Source: Neocallimastix lanati (nom. inval.) (taxonomy: Eukaryota > Neocallimastigomycota > Neocallimastigomycetes > Neocallimastigales > Neocallimastigaceae). From it: DNA of 10,034 nt. Within the stretch, counting starts at the first letter, position 1. The number at the start of each line of letters is the position of its first letter. The stretch is from positions 1-10,034 of the forward strand of contig JACVTC010000762.1 in assembly GCA_016946835.1 (NCBI GenBank). The letters are read 5' to 3'. The notes below the pieces were generated by a model. That model was not told the origin of the DNA, made no database searches, and saw only the letters and a program-made list of their open reading frames with translations. The position numbers were made by a program, and so were the translations under genes. Of this stretch, positions 1-8,452 are shown piece after piece.

Positions 1-250
1 GAATGGATAATATATATATATCAAATAAAAACAATAAACTATTTAGTTTAATATTGATCTTAATAGATATCATTATTATTTATATTCATATAAGAATACT
101 AACAAGATACCAAAAGTTTTATTAAATTAAAATTAACTAGGAATTAGATCGTTTCAAAGCAGAAATGATAATACTACTTATTAAATATTATTAAATAATA
201 TTTTATAATTATACATAGACATAAATAATTATTAAAAAGATTTATTTCTT

Positions 251-317
251 TTTTTTTTTTTTTGTTTTTTTTTTTTTTTGTTTTTTTTTTTTTTGTTTTT
301 TTTTTTTTTTGTTTTTT
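251..317. repeat. G-punctuated poly-T tract, period about 16 bp
   Basis: The tract is a long T run interrupted by single G residues at 264, 280, 295 and 311, spaced 16, 15 and 16 bases. It reads as a tandem array of T14-15 plus G, so it is a minisatellite with a homopolymeric unit and not just an irregular poly-T. No coding or regulatory role can be read from it. Confidence 0.85.
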
Positions 318-879
318 TCCAGTATTTCTAAGAATTAAAGAAAAAATTTAAATAAAAATTTTAGCTTTTTATTCAAATTTAGATTAATATATATTAAATT
401 AAAAGTAGTAGAAATTTATTTAAAAAATAAATTAATAAAAAAATAAATATATAAAAAATAAATAAATAAATAATAGTTAAATAAGTAAATAAATAATTAA
501 ATAATTAAAAAAACAATAAATAAATAAATAAATAAATAAAAAATATAGCTAGCATATATATATTGCTATAAATTTTCTTTCTTTTAAATTATTATAATTT
601 ATATAAATATTGTAATTATAAAATAAATAATAAATTCAGTTTATATAAATTATTAATATTTTTTATAAATTGTAATTTTTTTTTTTTTTTGGAAAGTTTA
701 GTTATTATATATAATTAATTTTTTAAATAATATATTTTAATAATAAAATTTATTATTAATAAAAATCTACTTGTTACATAAAAATAAGTCATTATATTTC
801 ATAAAAAAATCTATATTTTAATTTATGTAAAATAATAAATATTATATATAATTGAATAATTGAATAATAAATAATTAAA

Positions 880-948
880 ATTAACATATAAATAATAAAA
901 ATTAACATATAAATAATAAATATTAACATATAAATAATAAATATTAAC
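880..948. repeat. 21-bp tandem repeat, about 3.3 copies
   Basis: The motif TTAACATATAAATAATAAA plus two A/T bases recurs with TTAACA starting at 881, 902, 923 and 944, an exact 21-bp period. Copies differ mainly at one A/T position. Because 21 is a multiple of three, the minus strand shows a seven-residue peptide repeat rich in Ile, Phe, Tyr and Leu. That peptide is a by-product and not evidence of a gene. Confidence 0.9.
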
Positions 949-1086
949 CATTTTTTTTTTTTTACTTCCGGTGTGTACAACTCTTTTGCTCCCCTCATAG
1001 CAGAGAATATTAAGGTAGTCACAACACTTTCTTATGCTTTCACATAGGTGGATATCGTCCCTACTGGACAGCCTTACTGTGGTTCA

Positions 1087-1390
1087 GCATTGGCGCTCTG
1101 ACATGCTTATAATTGTGAGAATTTTCTAGTACCCTTTTTTCTCTTAAGTAATTCTCCAGTTCCTAACTTCTGTTGAAACGAGGCTAGTCTTTGCTAATCC
1201 AAGAGAAACGCACTAGCTCACTTTTAATTATAGCATTAATAGTCAAAAAGATTGCGTTTTGTAGACTTAAATCTACAAGCATATGATTTTCATATGCCGG
1301 AACTCCTTCGTAAGTATATTAATGACAGTACTTGTGCAACCCTCTCAAGCCCACAGTTAGGACAGTATCTTGTCTATATTACTTAGGAGA
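1087..1390 (-). repeat. Dispersed repeat copy R1 (gene-remnant-like module)
   Basis: This GC-richer island aligns along its length with 4617-4917 (copy R2). Shared landmarks in the same order are ACATGC near 1101, TCCAGTTCCTAACTTC near 1155, AGATTGC near 1249, a 32-bp perfect match at 1321-1352, and AGTATCTTGTCTATATT at 1364-1380. Strand is given as minus because in R2 the module lies directly upstream of the minus-strand protease remnant, and the end of the module overlaps its first codons. R1 lacks recognisable protease catalytic sequence downstream. On the minus strand both copies could encode the peptide GLERVAQVLS, but neither has a long frame. Function and family are unknown. Confidence 0.75.
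1261..1297. repeat. Two adjacent small hairpins inside R1
   Basis: The first, 1261-1276, is a 16-nt palindrome with one mismatched pair (GTAGA ... TCTAC arms). The second, 1279-1297, is a perfect 8-bp stem with a TTT loop (GCATATGA ... TCATATGC). In R2 the corresponding site keeps only the outer GCAT/ATGC part of the second hairpin. This may be a structured RNA element or a coincidence in AT-rich DNA. Confidence 0.6.
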
Positions 1391-1519
1391 TATGAGAATA
1401 ATATATATATAAGATTAGGGGAATATTTACCTGTGTCCTAACCACCATGTTCCTAAAAAACCTCAGTGATGAAAAATCGCAGAAAATGGTCAAAGGACGT
1501 GATCGAACCAGGACCCTTA
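1391..1519. other. Mixed-composition island, unidentified
   Basis: This is moderately GC-rich compared with its surroundings and lies between R1 and the heptamer array. It contains a minus-strand GGTTCGATC (plus 1501-1509), which resembles a pol III B box, and a minus-strand GTTAGGACAC (plus 1433-1442), which resembles part of an A box. On the minus strand the order is B then A, the wrong order for a tRNA or SINE, and the T-arm stem does not pair. I cannot assign it. Confidence 0.4.
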
Positions 1520-1595
1520 ATTCATTATTCATTATTCATTATTCATTATTCATTATTCATTATTCATTATTCATTATTCATTATTCATTATTCAT
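1520..1595. repeat. Heptanucleotide array (ATTCATT)n, about 11 copies
   Basis: A perfect 7-bp period is marked by C residues at 1523, 1530 and every seventh base up to 1593. It directly abuts the unique island to its left and leads, through a short AT-rich stretch, into the related ATTATTT array on the right, which differs by one base per unit. Confidence 0.95.
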
Positions 1596-1602
1596 AAATA
1601 TA

Positions 1603-2195
1603 TATTATTTATTATTTATTATTTAATTATTTATTATTTAATTATATATTATTTATTATTCCATTATTTATTATTTATTATTCCATTATTTATTATTTAT
1701 TATTTATTATTTATTATTTATTATTTATTATTTATTATTTATTATTTATTATTTATTATTTATTATTTATTATTTATTATTTATTATTTATTATTTATTA
1801 TTTATTATTTATTATTTATTTATTATTTATTATTTATTATTTATTATTTATTATTTATTATTTATTATTTATTATTTATTATTTATTATTTATTATTTAT
1901 TATTTATTATTTATTATTTATTATTTATTATTATTTATTATTTATTATTTATTATTTATTATTTATTATTTATTATTTATTATTTATTTATTTATTATTT
2001 ATTAGTTATTATTTATTATTTATTATTTATTTATTTATTATTTATTAGTTATTATTTATTATTTATTATTTATTATTCAATTATTTATTTTTTATTATTT
2101 ATTGTTTATTATTTATTTTATTTATTATTTATTATTAATTATTCAATTATTGAATATTAATTTTTTATTATCTATAATTTATTATTTATTATTTA
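1603..2195. repeat. Heptanucleotide satellite (ATTATTT)n
   Basis: About 590 bp are built mainly from the 7-mer ATTATTT. The array is most regular between about 1684 and 2085, with occasional four-base phase slips, for example near 1815 and 1985. Variant units are TTATTCC near 1655-1684, spaced 22 bp, and TTAGTTATT at about 2002 and 2045, spaced 43 bp, which shows local higher-order duplication. The right end decays into irregular AT sequence. No coding content. Confidence 0.9.
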
Positions 2196-3600
2196 AAATT
2201 TTTATACATTCTATTTCTTTATCAGTTCCATTTATTTCATCTACACATATAATTAATATATGATTTTCTTAATATCTCTAAATTAAAGTTGTTATTGTTC
2301 CCAACCGGAAGCAACAGCATAATTTTGTTGTAGGTAGATATTAAAATCATAACAATATAACTAGTATTTATATATTAATCAATCAACATTATTCATAATA
2401 TAAATTAAATATTATTATCATATTAGATCAATAAAAATTATTGGACGAAACAAGAATTTTTTTAAAAATTTGTATTATTTTATTTATTATAAAAATTTTC
2501 AAACTTTATGAAGGTCAACAACTTAATTAATAATAATATAGACAATGATCATCAATATAATAATTAATTCTAAAAAATGTTGCCAAACGGCAAGTATCAT
2601 ATTTATATCCACATCAGGATTTAAGAATCTCAATTCAAAGCTCAATTTATTTTGGACTATTTTATATTAAATTATATACATACCTTCTAAGTTCTTTTAG
2701 CAAAATTTCATATTTTCTTGCTTTAACGAAATAAACCATTTCTCATTAGAATTTTTTTATTATTAATATATATATATATACTTTTATTGTTTTGTTCATT
2801 GAATATGTGTCAATATATTATTAATTAATTAATAGTTATATATATATAAAAGAAAAAAAAATGAAATGAAATAAAAAAAAAAAAATTGAATGTAAAAATA
2901 ATTTATTAATATTTTAGTCTTTAAGAAGCATTAATCATTTATATAAAAGATATTTAATAATATACAATTTCCTTTGAAACATTCATTAATATTTATACCA
3001 TGGAAAATACTTAATGTATAAATTATTATTATTTCAATTATAGAAACAATCTTATTAATAAGAAATCTTGAGATTTTATTATATTTATAAAAAAATAAAT
3101 AAAATAAAATAAAATTAAAAATAAAATTAAAAAAGATTTCAAAAAGCCTTAATATAAAAAATTAATATAATTATATTTCTTTTACCACATTTATAATTCA
3201 TTTTCATAATATTTATTTTTTAATTTTCATACCTTTTATTTATTTGTCCTATATTTATACAATTAGAGAATATATTAAACTATAATATATTAAAATTTAT
3301 AAAAAAAATATCATTTATAATAATTTATTTATAAATAAATTATATCAAAAGCAAATAATTTATATTTAAAATAATTTATATTTATATAATTATAATAACA
3401 ATATGCATATGATAATAATATAAATTTATGATTCAGATAAAAAAAATATTTTACTTAAATTTTAATATATCATTAAAATAATATTTTTAAATATTTAATT
3501 ATGTATATAATATAATATGATATATGTTTCACAAAAGTTCATGTTGTTCTTTTTTTTCTCATAACAGCAATCTTTAAAATTATTATATATTTTTTATTTT
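2196..3600. other. AT-rich region without a recognised gene
   Basis: The stretch contains TA runs near 2768-2781, short poly-A runs near 2872-2886, and AAAAT-type repeats. Two small patches are less AT-rich: about 2298-2335 (containing CCCAACCGGAAGCAACAG) and about 2578-2640. In the second a plus frame starting ATG at 2578 runs only about 15 codons before a stop. I recognise neither, and they may be fragments of decayed genes. Confidence 0.6.
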
Positions 3601-3677
3601 ATTTTATTTTATTTCTGCGGTCTTTAGTGCCAGTAAGATAACATGAATATCCTAATTTTAAAGACTAGCATTGTTCT

Positions 3678-3976
<299 letters not shown>

Positions 3977-4058
3977 TTCGTTTTTGCTGTATTTTGCTAC
4001 TGTTGTTATAATTATTATCATTGTTGTTGCCATTGTTGTTGTTATTATTGTTGTTTAT
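3977..4058. repeat. Degenerate triplet tract flanking the microsatellite
   Basis: This is an imperfect continuation of the triplet pattern using TTG, ATT and GTT units with CATT and GCC interruptions. On the minus strand one frame reads as an Asn-rich string with scattered Gly, Asp, Tyr and Ser, then SSKIQQKRK and a stop at the (ATT)n boundary. That composition resembles low-complexity linkers in secreted proteins, but no flanking domain was identified. Confidence 0.6.
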
Positions 4059-4236
4059 TGGAGGTGAAATAACTAAATTCACATTGACAGTCAGAACCAA
4101 AGAAATTATTGTTAGAACCAAAATAACTACATAAGAAAAATATTCATTATTTAAATAAGATCTTTTACCAGAAAAGACTCCACAACCTATATACTGATTT
4201 TTTGCCGAATAAACTATTTTTTATAATAAGTGAATT

Positions 4237-4270
4237 CATGATAGTCCCAATAATTATTGGGACTATCATG
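4237..4270. repeat. Perfect 34-nt palindrome, spacerless 17-bp arms
   Basis: The sequence equals its own reverse complement from CATGATAGTCCC at the left end to its mirror at the right end, centred on AATT at 4252-4255. It extends to 4232-4275 with a single mismatched pair (4236/4271). It lies immediately downstream, on the minus strand, of the subtilisin-like remnant. It could form a cruciform or a stable RNA hairpin. A bacterial-type terminator reading is not appropriate for this genome. Confidence 0.9.
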
Positions 4271-4274
4271 GATT

Positions 4275-4665
4275 CTAGATTTATCGAGAATAATCTCCTC
4301 AAAAAATTTCCTGTAATATTTTTTTCATTAAAGAATTATTACATGTAATTTCTGGATGTTCTAAAATTAAACAGGCTGTCACCCCTGCTACAAGTAGTGC
4401 AGAAAAAGAAGAATTCCTCCGTTGCCTTCCAAATCGTAAAAAACTTTTATCATCATTATAAGGAAGATAGGTAGACGGCAAAGATATAACGAGGAGCCAA
4501 TATATCAAAGCAATCACTAGAATTACTAAAAATTTGTGAAGCTATACAAGTAACCCTCGAAACATCTGTTCCTTTAATTTTGTTACGTATTGATCCAACT
4601 CCAATGTCATTTTCCAGTGTTAGCTCACTAACATGCATATTATTGTTGAGAATTTTTCTGTACAT
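4275..4665 (-). pseudogene. Subtilisin-like (S8) serine protease, C-terminal catalytic fragment, broken
   Basis: On the minus strand two overlapping frames join into a subtilase C-terminal catalytic region. The first (4665 down to about 4460) contains GSIRNKIKG and FSNSSDCFDILAP, resembling the conserved stretch of S8 proteases (FSNxGxCVDIxAPG). The second (about 4470 down to 4299) contains YNDDKSFLRFG and then NSSFSALLVAGVTACLI followed by EHPEI, matching the active-site motif GTSxSxPxVAGVxA. The Ser aligned with the catalytic nucleophile is encoded at 4407-4409, but the preceding Gly-Thr is Asn-Ser and the usual Pro is Leu. A frameshift near 4465 separates the frames, and an in-frame stop at 4299-4301 follows LQEIF. 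The upstream Asp and His parts are not recognisable, so no active protease can be made. The start at 4665 is set by a poly-T flank and is not a true start. The family call rests on motif recognition only. Confidence 0.7.
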
Positions 4666-4917
4666 TTTTTTTTTTTTTTTTCGTATTGCCTCTCCAGTTC
4701 CTAACTTCCCTTTGAAGTGAGATAATTATAACCTAACCCAATGAAACGTACTAGCTTACTTGGTAATTGAATATTAATCAGAAAGATTGCTTTTGTATGA
4801 TATATCTACATGCATATACACTCACATGCTTTAGAAATTCCCTCAAAAATATATTAAATGACAGTACTTGTGCAACCCTCTCAAGCCCTGAGTATCTTGT
4901 CTATATTGTTTAGGAAG
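4617..4917 (-). repeat. Dispersed repeat copy R2, overlapping the protease remnant
   Basis: This is the second copy of the module at 1087-1390, in the same orientation. It holds the 32-bp core at 4857-4888 (identical to 1321-1352) and the 17-bp core at 4891-4907 (identical to 1364-1380). Outside these cores similarity is only moderate. A T17 run at 4665-4681 has replaced a shorter T run seen in R1 near 1135-1140. On the minus strand the module leads into the first codons of the subtilisin-like fragment, so the repeat is probably an upstream exon, intron or leader of that gene family. This is inferred from position. Confidence 0.75.
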
Positions 4918-5458
4918 GGGAGTGTTGCATTTTGGAAAGTGATTTTGTATGATATGTGGCGTACCTAAATAAATTGCTTATATAAGAGTGGCTTAAATTA
5001 TATATATTAAATAAATATTATTTCGATTTTTGAATTTTTTTTTCAATTTTTAATTGTTAAAAATAAAATATATTTAATTTCTTATAATTTATTAGTTATT
5101 TATTTAATTTAATTGTCATTATTTATTATTTATTTAATGTTTAGTTATTTAATTCATTGTTTTTAAGGTAAAAATTATAAATGAAGTGCTTATAAGAAAA
5201 TTTTTTTTGAAGTTTAGAAAAAAAAAAAAAATTAACCCATTTATATATTTTATTAATTTTATTTATTTATTTATTTATTTATTTAAAGTAATTTAAAAAA
5301 ACTAAAAAAAGGTGGTGGCGTTAAATTACGAATTAAATTTTTATTTAGAAGCCACGTTCCGAAATGAATCACATTTATTTAATTATAAATTATTATAAAT
5401 TACAATAAAAAAAATAATAATAAAAATAAAAAATTAAATTTACATAACCCTTACAATC

Positions 5459-5830
5459 AGAAAAGTCCACTTTTAATTTTTTTTTTTTTTATAATAAAAA
5501 AAAAGACCTTTTTTATACGTATATTATATATATAAATTAAAATGTTATCTTAATTTTTTTTAAATATTATTTCTTTTTATTTTACATATTTTTATTTATT
5601 TTTTTAATGTAAATGTAAAATTGATTAATTTAAATAAACACTTTAATAAAAAAAAAATTAATTATTGTATTTATAATAATTAATTTTTTTTATTTACTTA
5701 ATAATTATATTTAATAATTAATAATATTAAAATTAAAAAATTTAAATAAACATTTAAATAATTGATAAACATTATTAAGGTATAGAAATACATTTAAAAT
5801 AATTAAATATAATTAAAAGTGAATTTTTTA
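5459..5830. repeat. Possible small element bounded by imperfect 20-bp inverted repeats
   Basis: The left arm 5459-5478 (AGAAAAGTCCACTTTTAATT) and right arm 5811-5830 are inverted copies matching at about 17 of 20 positions, with an exact 11-bp core (AATTAAAAGTG on plus at right). The enclosed 330 bp is AT-rich and non-coding. This could be a MITE or a decayed transposon terminus, but in such AT-rich DNA a chance match is quite possible. Confidence 0.25.
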
Positions 5831-5858
5831 AAGGTAGCCATTAATAAAAATGGCCTTT
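5830..5858. repeat. Small hairpin GCCATT/AATGGC with AAAG/CTTT extension
   Basis: A 6-bp stem GCCATT (5837-5842) pairs with AATGGC (5849-5854) across a six-base AT loop. It is extended by AAAG/CTTT after a three-base bulge. It sits about 150 bp upstream of the transposase remnant. Role unknown. Confidence 0.5.
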
Positions 5859-6001
5859 AATTAAAACTAAAAAAAATATATATATAAGTTATAAAAAAAT
5901 TAAATTAATATATATATAAATAATTTAGCATTAATAATAAATAATAAAGAAAAAAATTTTTTTTCCTTTTTTTAAAAATTATAAAATAAAATATTTAAAT
6001 A

Positions 6002-6870
6002 AGTGAAACTAATCGAGGAAAAGAACAAATAATTATTAAAAAAATATATATATATATATAAATTTAATTTTTCATCTAAAAAGAAAAAAGATAATTCTAA
6101 AGTGTGTAGAATATTGAATATAAAACTTTAAATAAATGTAAATCTTTCATTATTTTAAACGATAAGAAGGAAATTTTAAAATATGAAAAGTTTATTTACA
6201 TAAGCATCTTGAAAAAGAAATTGATACATCTATATCAATAGTAAAGCATAAAATTAAAGATGAAATTATAAAAAGTTCAATTTTTTTGGGTATAAAACCT
6301 AAATGGATATTTAATGAAACTTCACAAGAAATGAGATTTATGTGTTCTGAATATAAAATAATTAAATCCCAAATAACAAGAAATATAAATAAACGACTAT
6401 CTTCTGATGTAATAAAGTTTGATGAAATTCCTGATGAATCAAAATATCATAAAACAGTAAGAAATGTGATTTTTATGATATTCAAAAATTCAAATTTAAT
6501 AATATTACAATCTTCATTCCAAGCGCAATTATTTACGAAATATAATGAAAATATATTTGTGGATGGTCCTTTTTATATTGCATCTAAATTTAAATATCAA
6601 GAGTTCATTACTAGAACTTATATTAAATATTTAAATAGTTTTTATACTACTTTTTTTTTAAATATTAAAGAATAAAGAACAAGCTACTTATGAGATATTA
6701 TTTAAAGAAATAAAAAAAAAAAGCTAATTAGTATAGCAATAATACTATGATTACACCAAAAAAAAAATTTATTGTATTTTAGAAAAAAGCATATCTAATG
6801 AAGTAGAAAAAATATTTCCTAATATAAATATTAAATACTGTATTTGGAACTATAAAAAAGAATTGGAGTT

Positions 6871-6905
<35 letters not shown>

Positions 6906-7401
6906 AAAAGGAATTATATAATAATTAATTAAAATATAATATATATATATATATATATTTATAAAGCGATTTCGAACTTACCTTTTACAAATTCTGAATA
7001 CATAATAGATATTTATGATAAAATTAGGTGTGAAACAAATAATAATGACCAATTTTTGAAATTTTTTTGCTATTTAAAAAATTATAAAAATTGGAATTAT
7101 TATAATAATATAGAACATATAATAAATAATGTATCAAAATCTTTCAATAATTAGTTAAATAATTTATTTTCAAAAAAAAAAAAAAAATCTTCTTTTTATA
7201 AATTAATATATATATTAATAGAAGAAAATTTCCTTATTTTATAATGATTATAAAAGAAAAAGTGCAGGAATTTGAAAAAAAAGAAGAATTAGGAAAAATC
7301 AATATTTTAATTAAAAAATAAAAACTATGAAATCCAAATTAATTGATAATGAAAGACATTGAAATGATATTGTTGAATTATGGTTTAAATGTTTAATTTA
7401 A
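6002..7401 (+). pseudogene. MULE-type transposase with FLYWCH-like N-terminus, multiply frameshifted
   Basis: Reading across frames gives a nearly complete Mutator-like (MULE) transposase. The N-terminal piece at 6002-6037 reads ETNRGKEQIII, followed by a (TA)n insertion. KDNSKVCRI (6087 on), TLNKCKSFIILNDKKEI (6125 on) and HKHLEKEID (6199 on) resemble a FLYWCH-type zinc finger whose Trp and one Cys are altered. An open stretch from 6187 to 6675 carries IFVDGPFYIASKFKYQEFITR; the Asp there (about residue 92 counted from 6286) aligns with the first catalytic acid. The frame then shifts to KEQATYEILFKEIKK (6674 on) and YCILEKSISNEVEKIF (6770 on), where small indels destroyed the expected second Asp of the CDFEK motif. 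YCIWNYKK has Asn where His is usual. A32 at 6872-6903 interrupts it. Frame 3 is open 6963-7151 (AISNLPFTNSEYIIDIYDKI ... KNWNYYNNIEHIINN), stops at TAG 7152, and continues via YNDYKRKSAGI, a TGA replacing the usual Trp codon, to DIVELWFKCL and TAA 7399. At least five frame changes make it inactive. Any annotated start near 6286 is only a TTG inside the gene. Confidence 0.85.
6872..6903. repeat. A32 homopolymer inside the transposase remnant
   Basis: An uninterrupted run of 32 A follows the codons for KKELEFK, where A-rich Lys codons would have provided the seed. It is followed by AT-rich sequence and a TA run at about 6939-6958 before the coding similarity resumes at 6963. The segment expected between these blocks is not recognisable. 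Confidence 0.9.
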
Positions 7402-7947
7402 ATAATATAAATACTAATTTGTAATAATTAATAGAGTAATGATCTTAAATCGGATAAGAGTACCCGCTGAACTTAAGCATATCAATAAGCGGAGGAAAAA
7501 AAAATTAAAAAGGATTCCCTTAGTAATATCAAATGAAGCCGGAAGAGCTCAAATTTGAAATCTTCAAGGTTCTACCCTGATGAATTGTAGTTTAAAGGTG
7601 TGTTTTCTGTTTAGAGGAGTTGTTAGAGTTCCTTGGAATGGGACATCGTAGAAGGTGAGAATCCCGTGTTTGGCTATTCTTTCTAGTTCTGTGATACACT
7701 TTCAAAGGGTCGGATTGTTTGGGAATACAGTCCAAAATGGATGGTAAATTTCATCTAAAGCTAAATATTGACAAGAGATTGATAGCGAACAAGTACTGTG
7801 AGGGAGGGATGAAAAGAGCTTTAAAAAAAAGAGAGTTAAATAGTACATGAAAATTATTAAAAGAGAAGCGTTTGACACCAGTATTGCTTTTCCTAAAATC
7901 AATTACGAATGACTTAATTTTGGGTTGTATTGACTTTATCAGCTTTC

Positions 7948-7950
<3 letters not shown>

Positions 7951-7985
<35 letters not shown>
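7951..7985. repeat. T35 run inside the 28S D2 expansion segment
   Basis: Thirty-five consecutive T residues lie between CAGCTTTCTAC and ATTTTTAGCGTG, in the variable D2 region. Transcribed as rRNA it would be a 35-nt U tract. It may be an expansion of a shorter T run in the parental gene, or a post-silencing expansion, as elsewhere in this window. Confidence 0.9.
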
Positions 7986-7987
<2 letters not shown>

Positions 7988-8440
7988 TTTTAGCGTGTTT
8001 CTTTCTGTGAACAAGTCAATATCAATTTCTTTTGTTGTTAAATGATATTTGGAAGGTGGCTTTCTTTTCGGAGAAAGTTTGTATAGCCCTATACCTCTAT
8101 AATCGGAGAGATTGAGGTCTTCAGCGTAGATCCTTCGGGATTAGATACACTTGTGCTAAGTTATAGCTTTTCATAGACAACTTGTTGACTATGTTTAGTC
8201 ATGTAGCTTACCCACATGTGCTACTATTACCTATGCTTAGGATATTGAAAAAATGGTTTTAGACGATTTATCTTGAAACACGGACCAAGGAGTCTAATAA
8301 ATATGCGAGTATTTGAGTGTTAAAACTCATATGCGTAATGAAAGTGATTTTGGAGGGGATTTTCGATGCACCATCCACCGATCAAGATTTTTTATGAGCG
8401 TTCTGAGTCATAGCATATTTATTGGAACCTGAGAGATGAT

Positions 8441-8452
8441 GAACTAGAACTA
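8441..8452. repeat. Tandem hexamer duplication GAACTA within 28S
   Basis: The normally single GAACTA of the conserved GGTGAACTATGCCTGAATAGG stretch is present twice in tandem, preceded by GATGAT. This inserts six bases into a region that is length-invariant in functional fungal rRNA and supports the pseudogene call. Confidence 0.8.

Larger units (their letters stand above)
1..960. other. AT-rich intergenic filler, no gene recognised
   Basis: This stretch is almost entirely A and T. It contains a short TA run near the left edge, AAAT-type tetranucleotide repeats around 511-540, a T run near 676-690, and the two tandem structures listed separately. I see no protein similarity in any frame. The only longer open frame, on the minus strand at 792-1022, is produced by the 21-bp tandem repeat and has no family signature. 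Confidence 0.75.
4918..6001. other. AT-rich intergenic region upstream of the transposase remnant
   Basis: No gene is recognised. A less AT-rich patch lies at about 5312-5372 (GGTGGTGGCGTTAAATTACG and AAGCCACGTTCCG). Poly-A/T runs and ATTT repeats occur near 5262-5285, with short TA runs near 5522 and 5878. Two small inverted-repeat structures are listed separately. This interval should contain the 5' end of the transposon if its terminal repeat survived. Confidence 0.6.

Noticed and set aside
792-1022. Minus-strand 76-codon frame with an IFIIYML repeat
   Set aside because: The repeated peptide is a translation of the 21-bp tandem repeat, and the N-terminal part from the GC-richer island matches no family I know.
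1520-2195. Heptamer array as a telomere or CRISPR array
   Set aside because: The units lack the G-rich strand of known telomeric repeats, and there are no unique spacers between repeats as in CRISPR.
6286-6675. Separate 129-residue gene starting at 6286
   Set aside because: The codon at 6286 is TTG and the same frame continues upstream to about 6187 with zinc-finger-like sequence. It is the middle of the transposase remnant and not an independent gene.
7402-7440. ITS2 or 5.8S sequence upstream of the 28S copy
   Set aside because: Only 39 bp of AT-rich sequence separate it from the transposase remnant, and none of the conserved 5.8S wording is present anywhere upstream.
7702-8014. Minus-strand frames of 66 and 87 codons within 7702-8014
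   Set aside because: They lie antisense to the 28S rRNA similarity, and the Lys run is the complement of the T35 tract.
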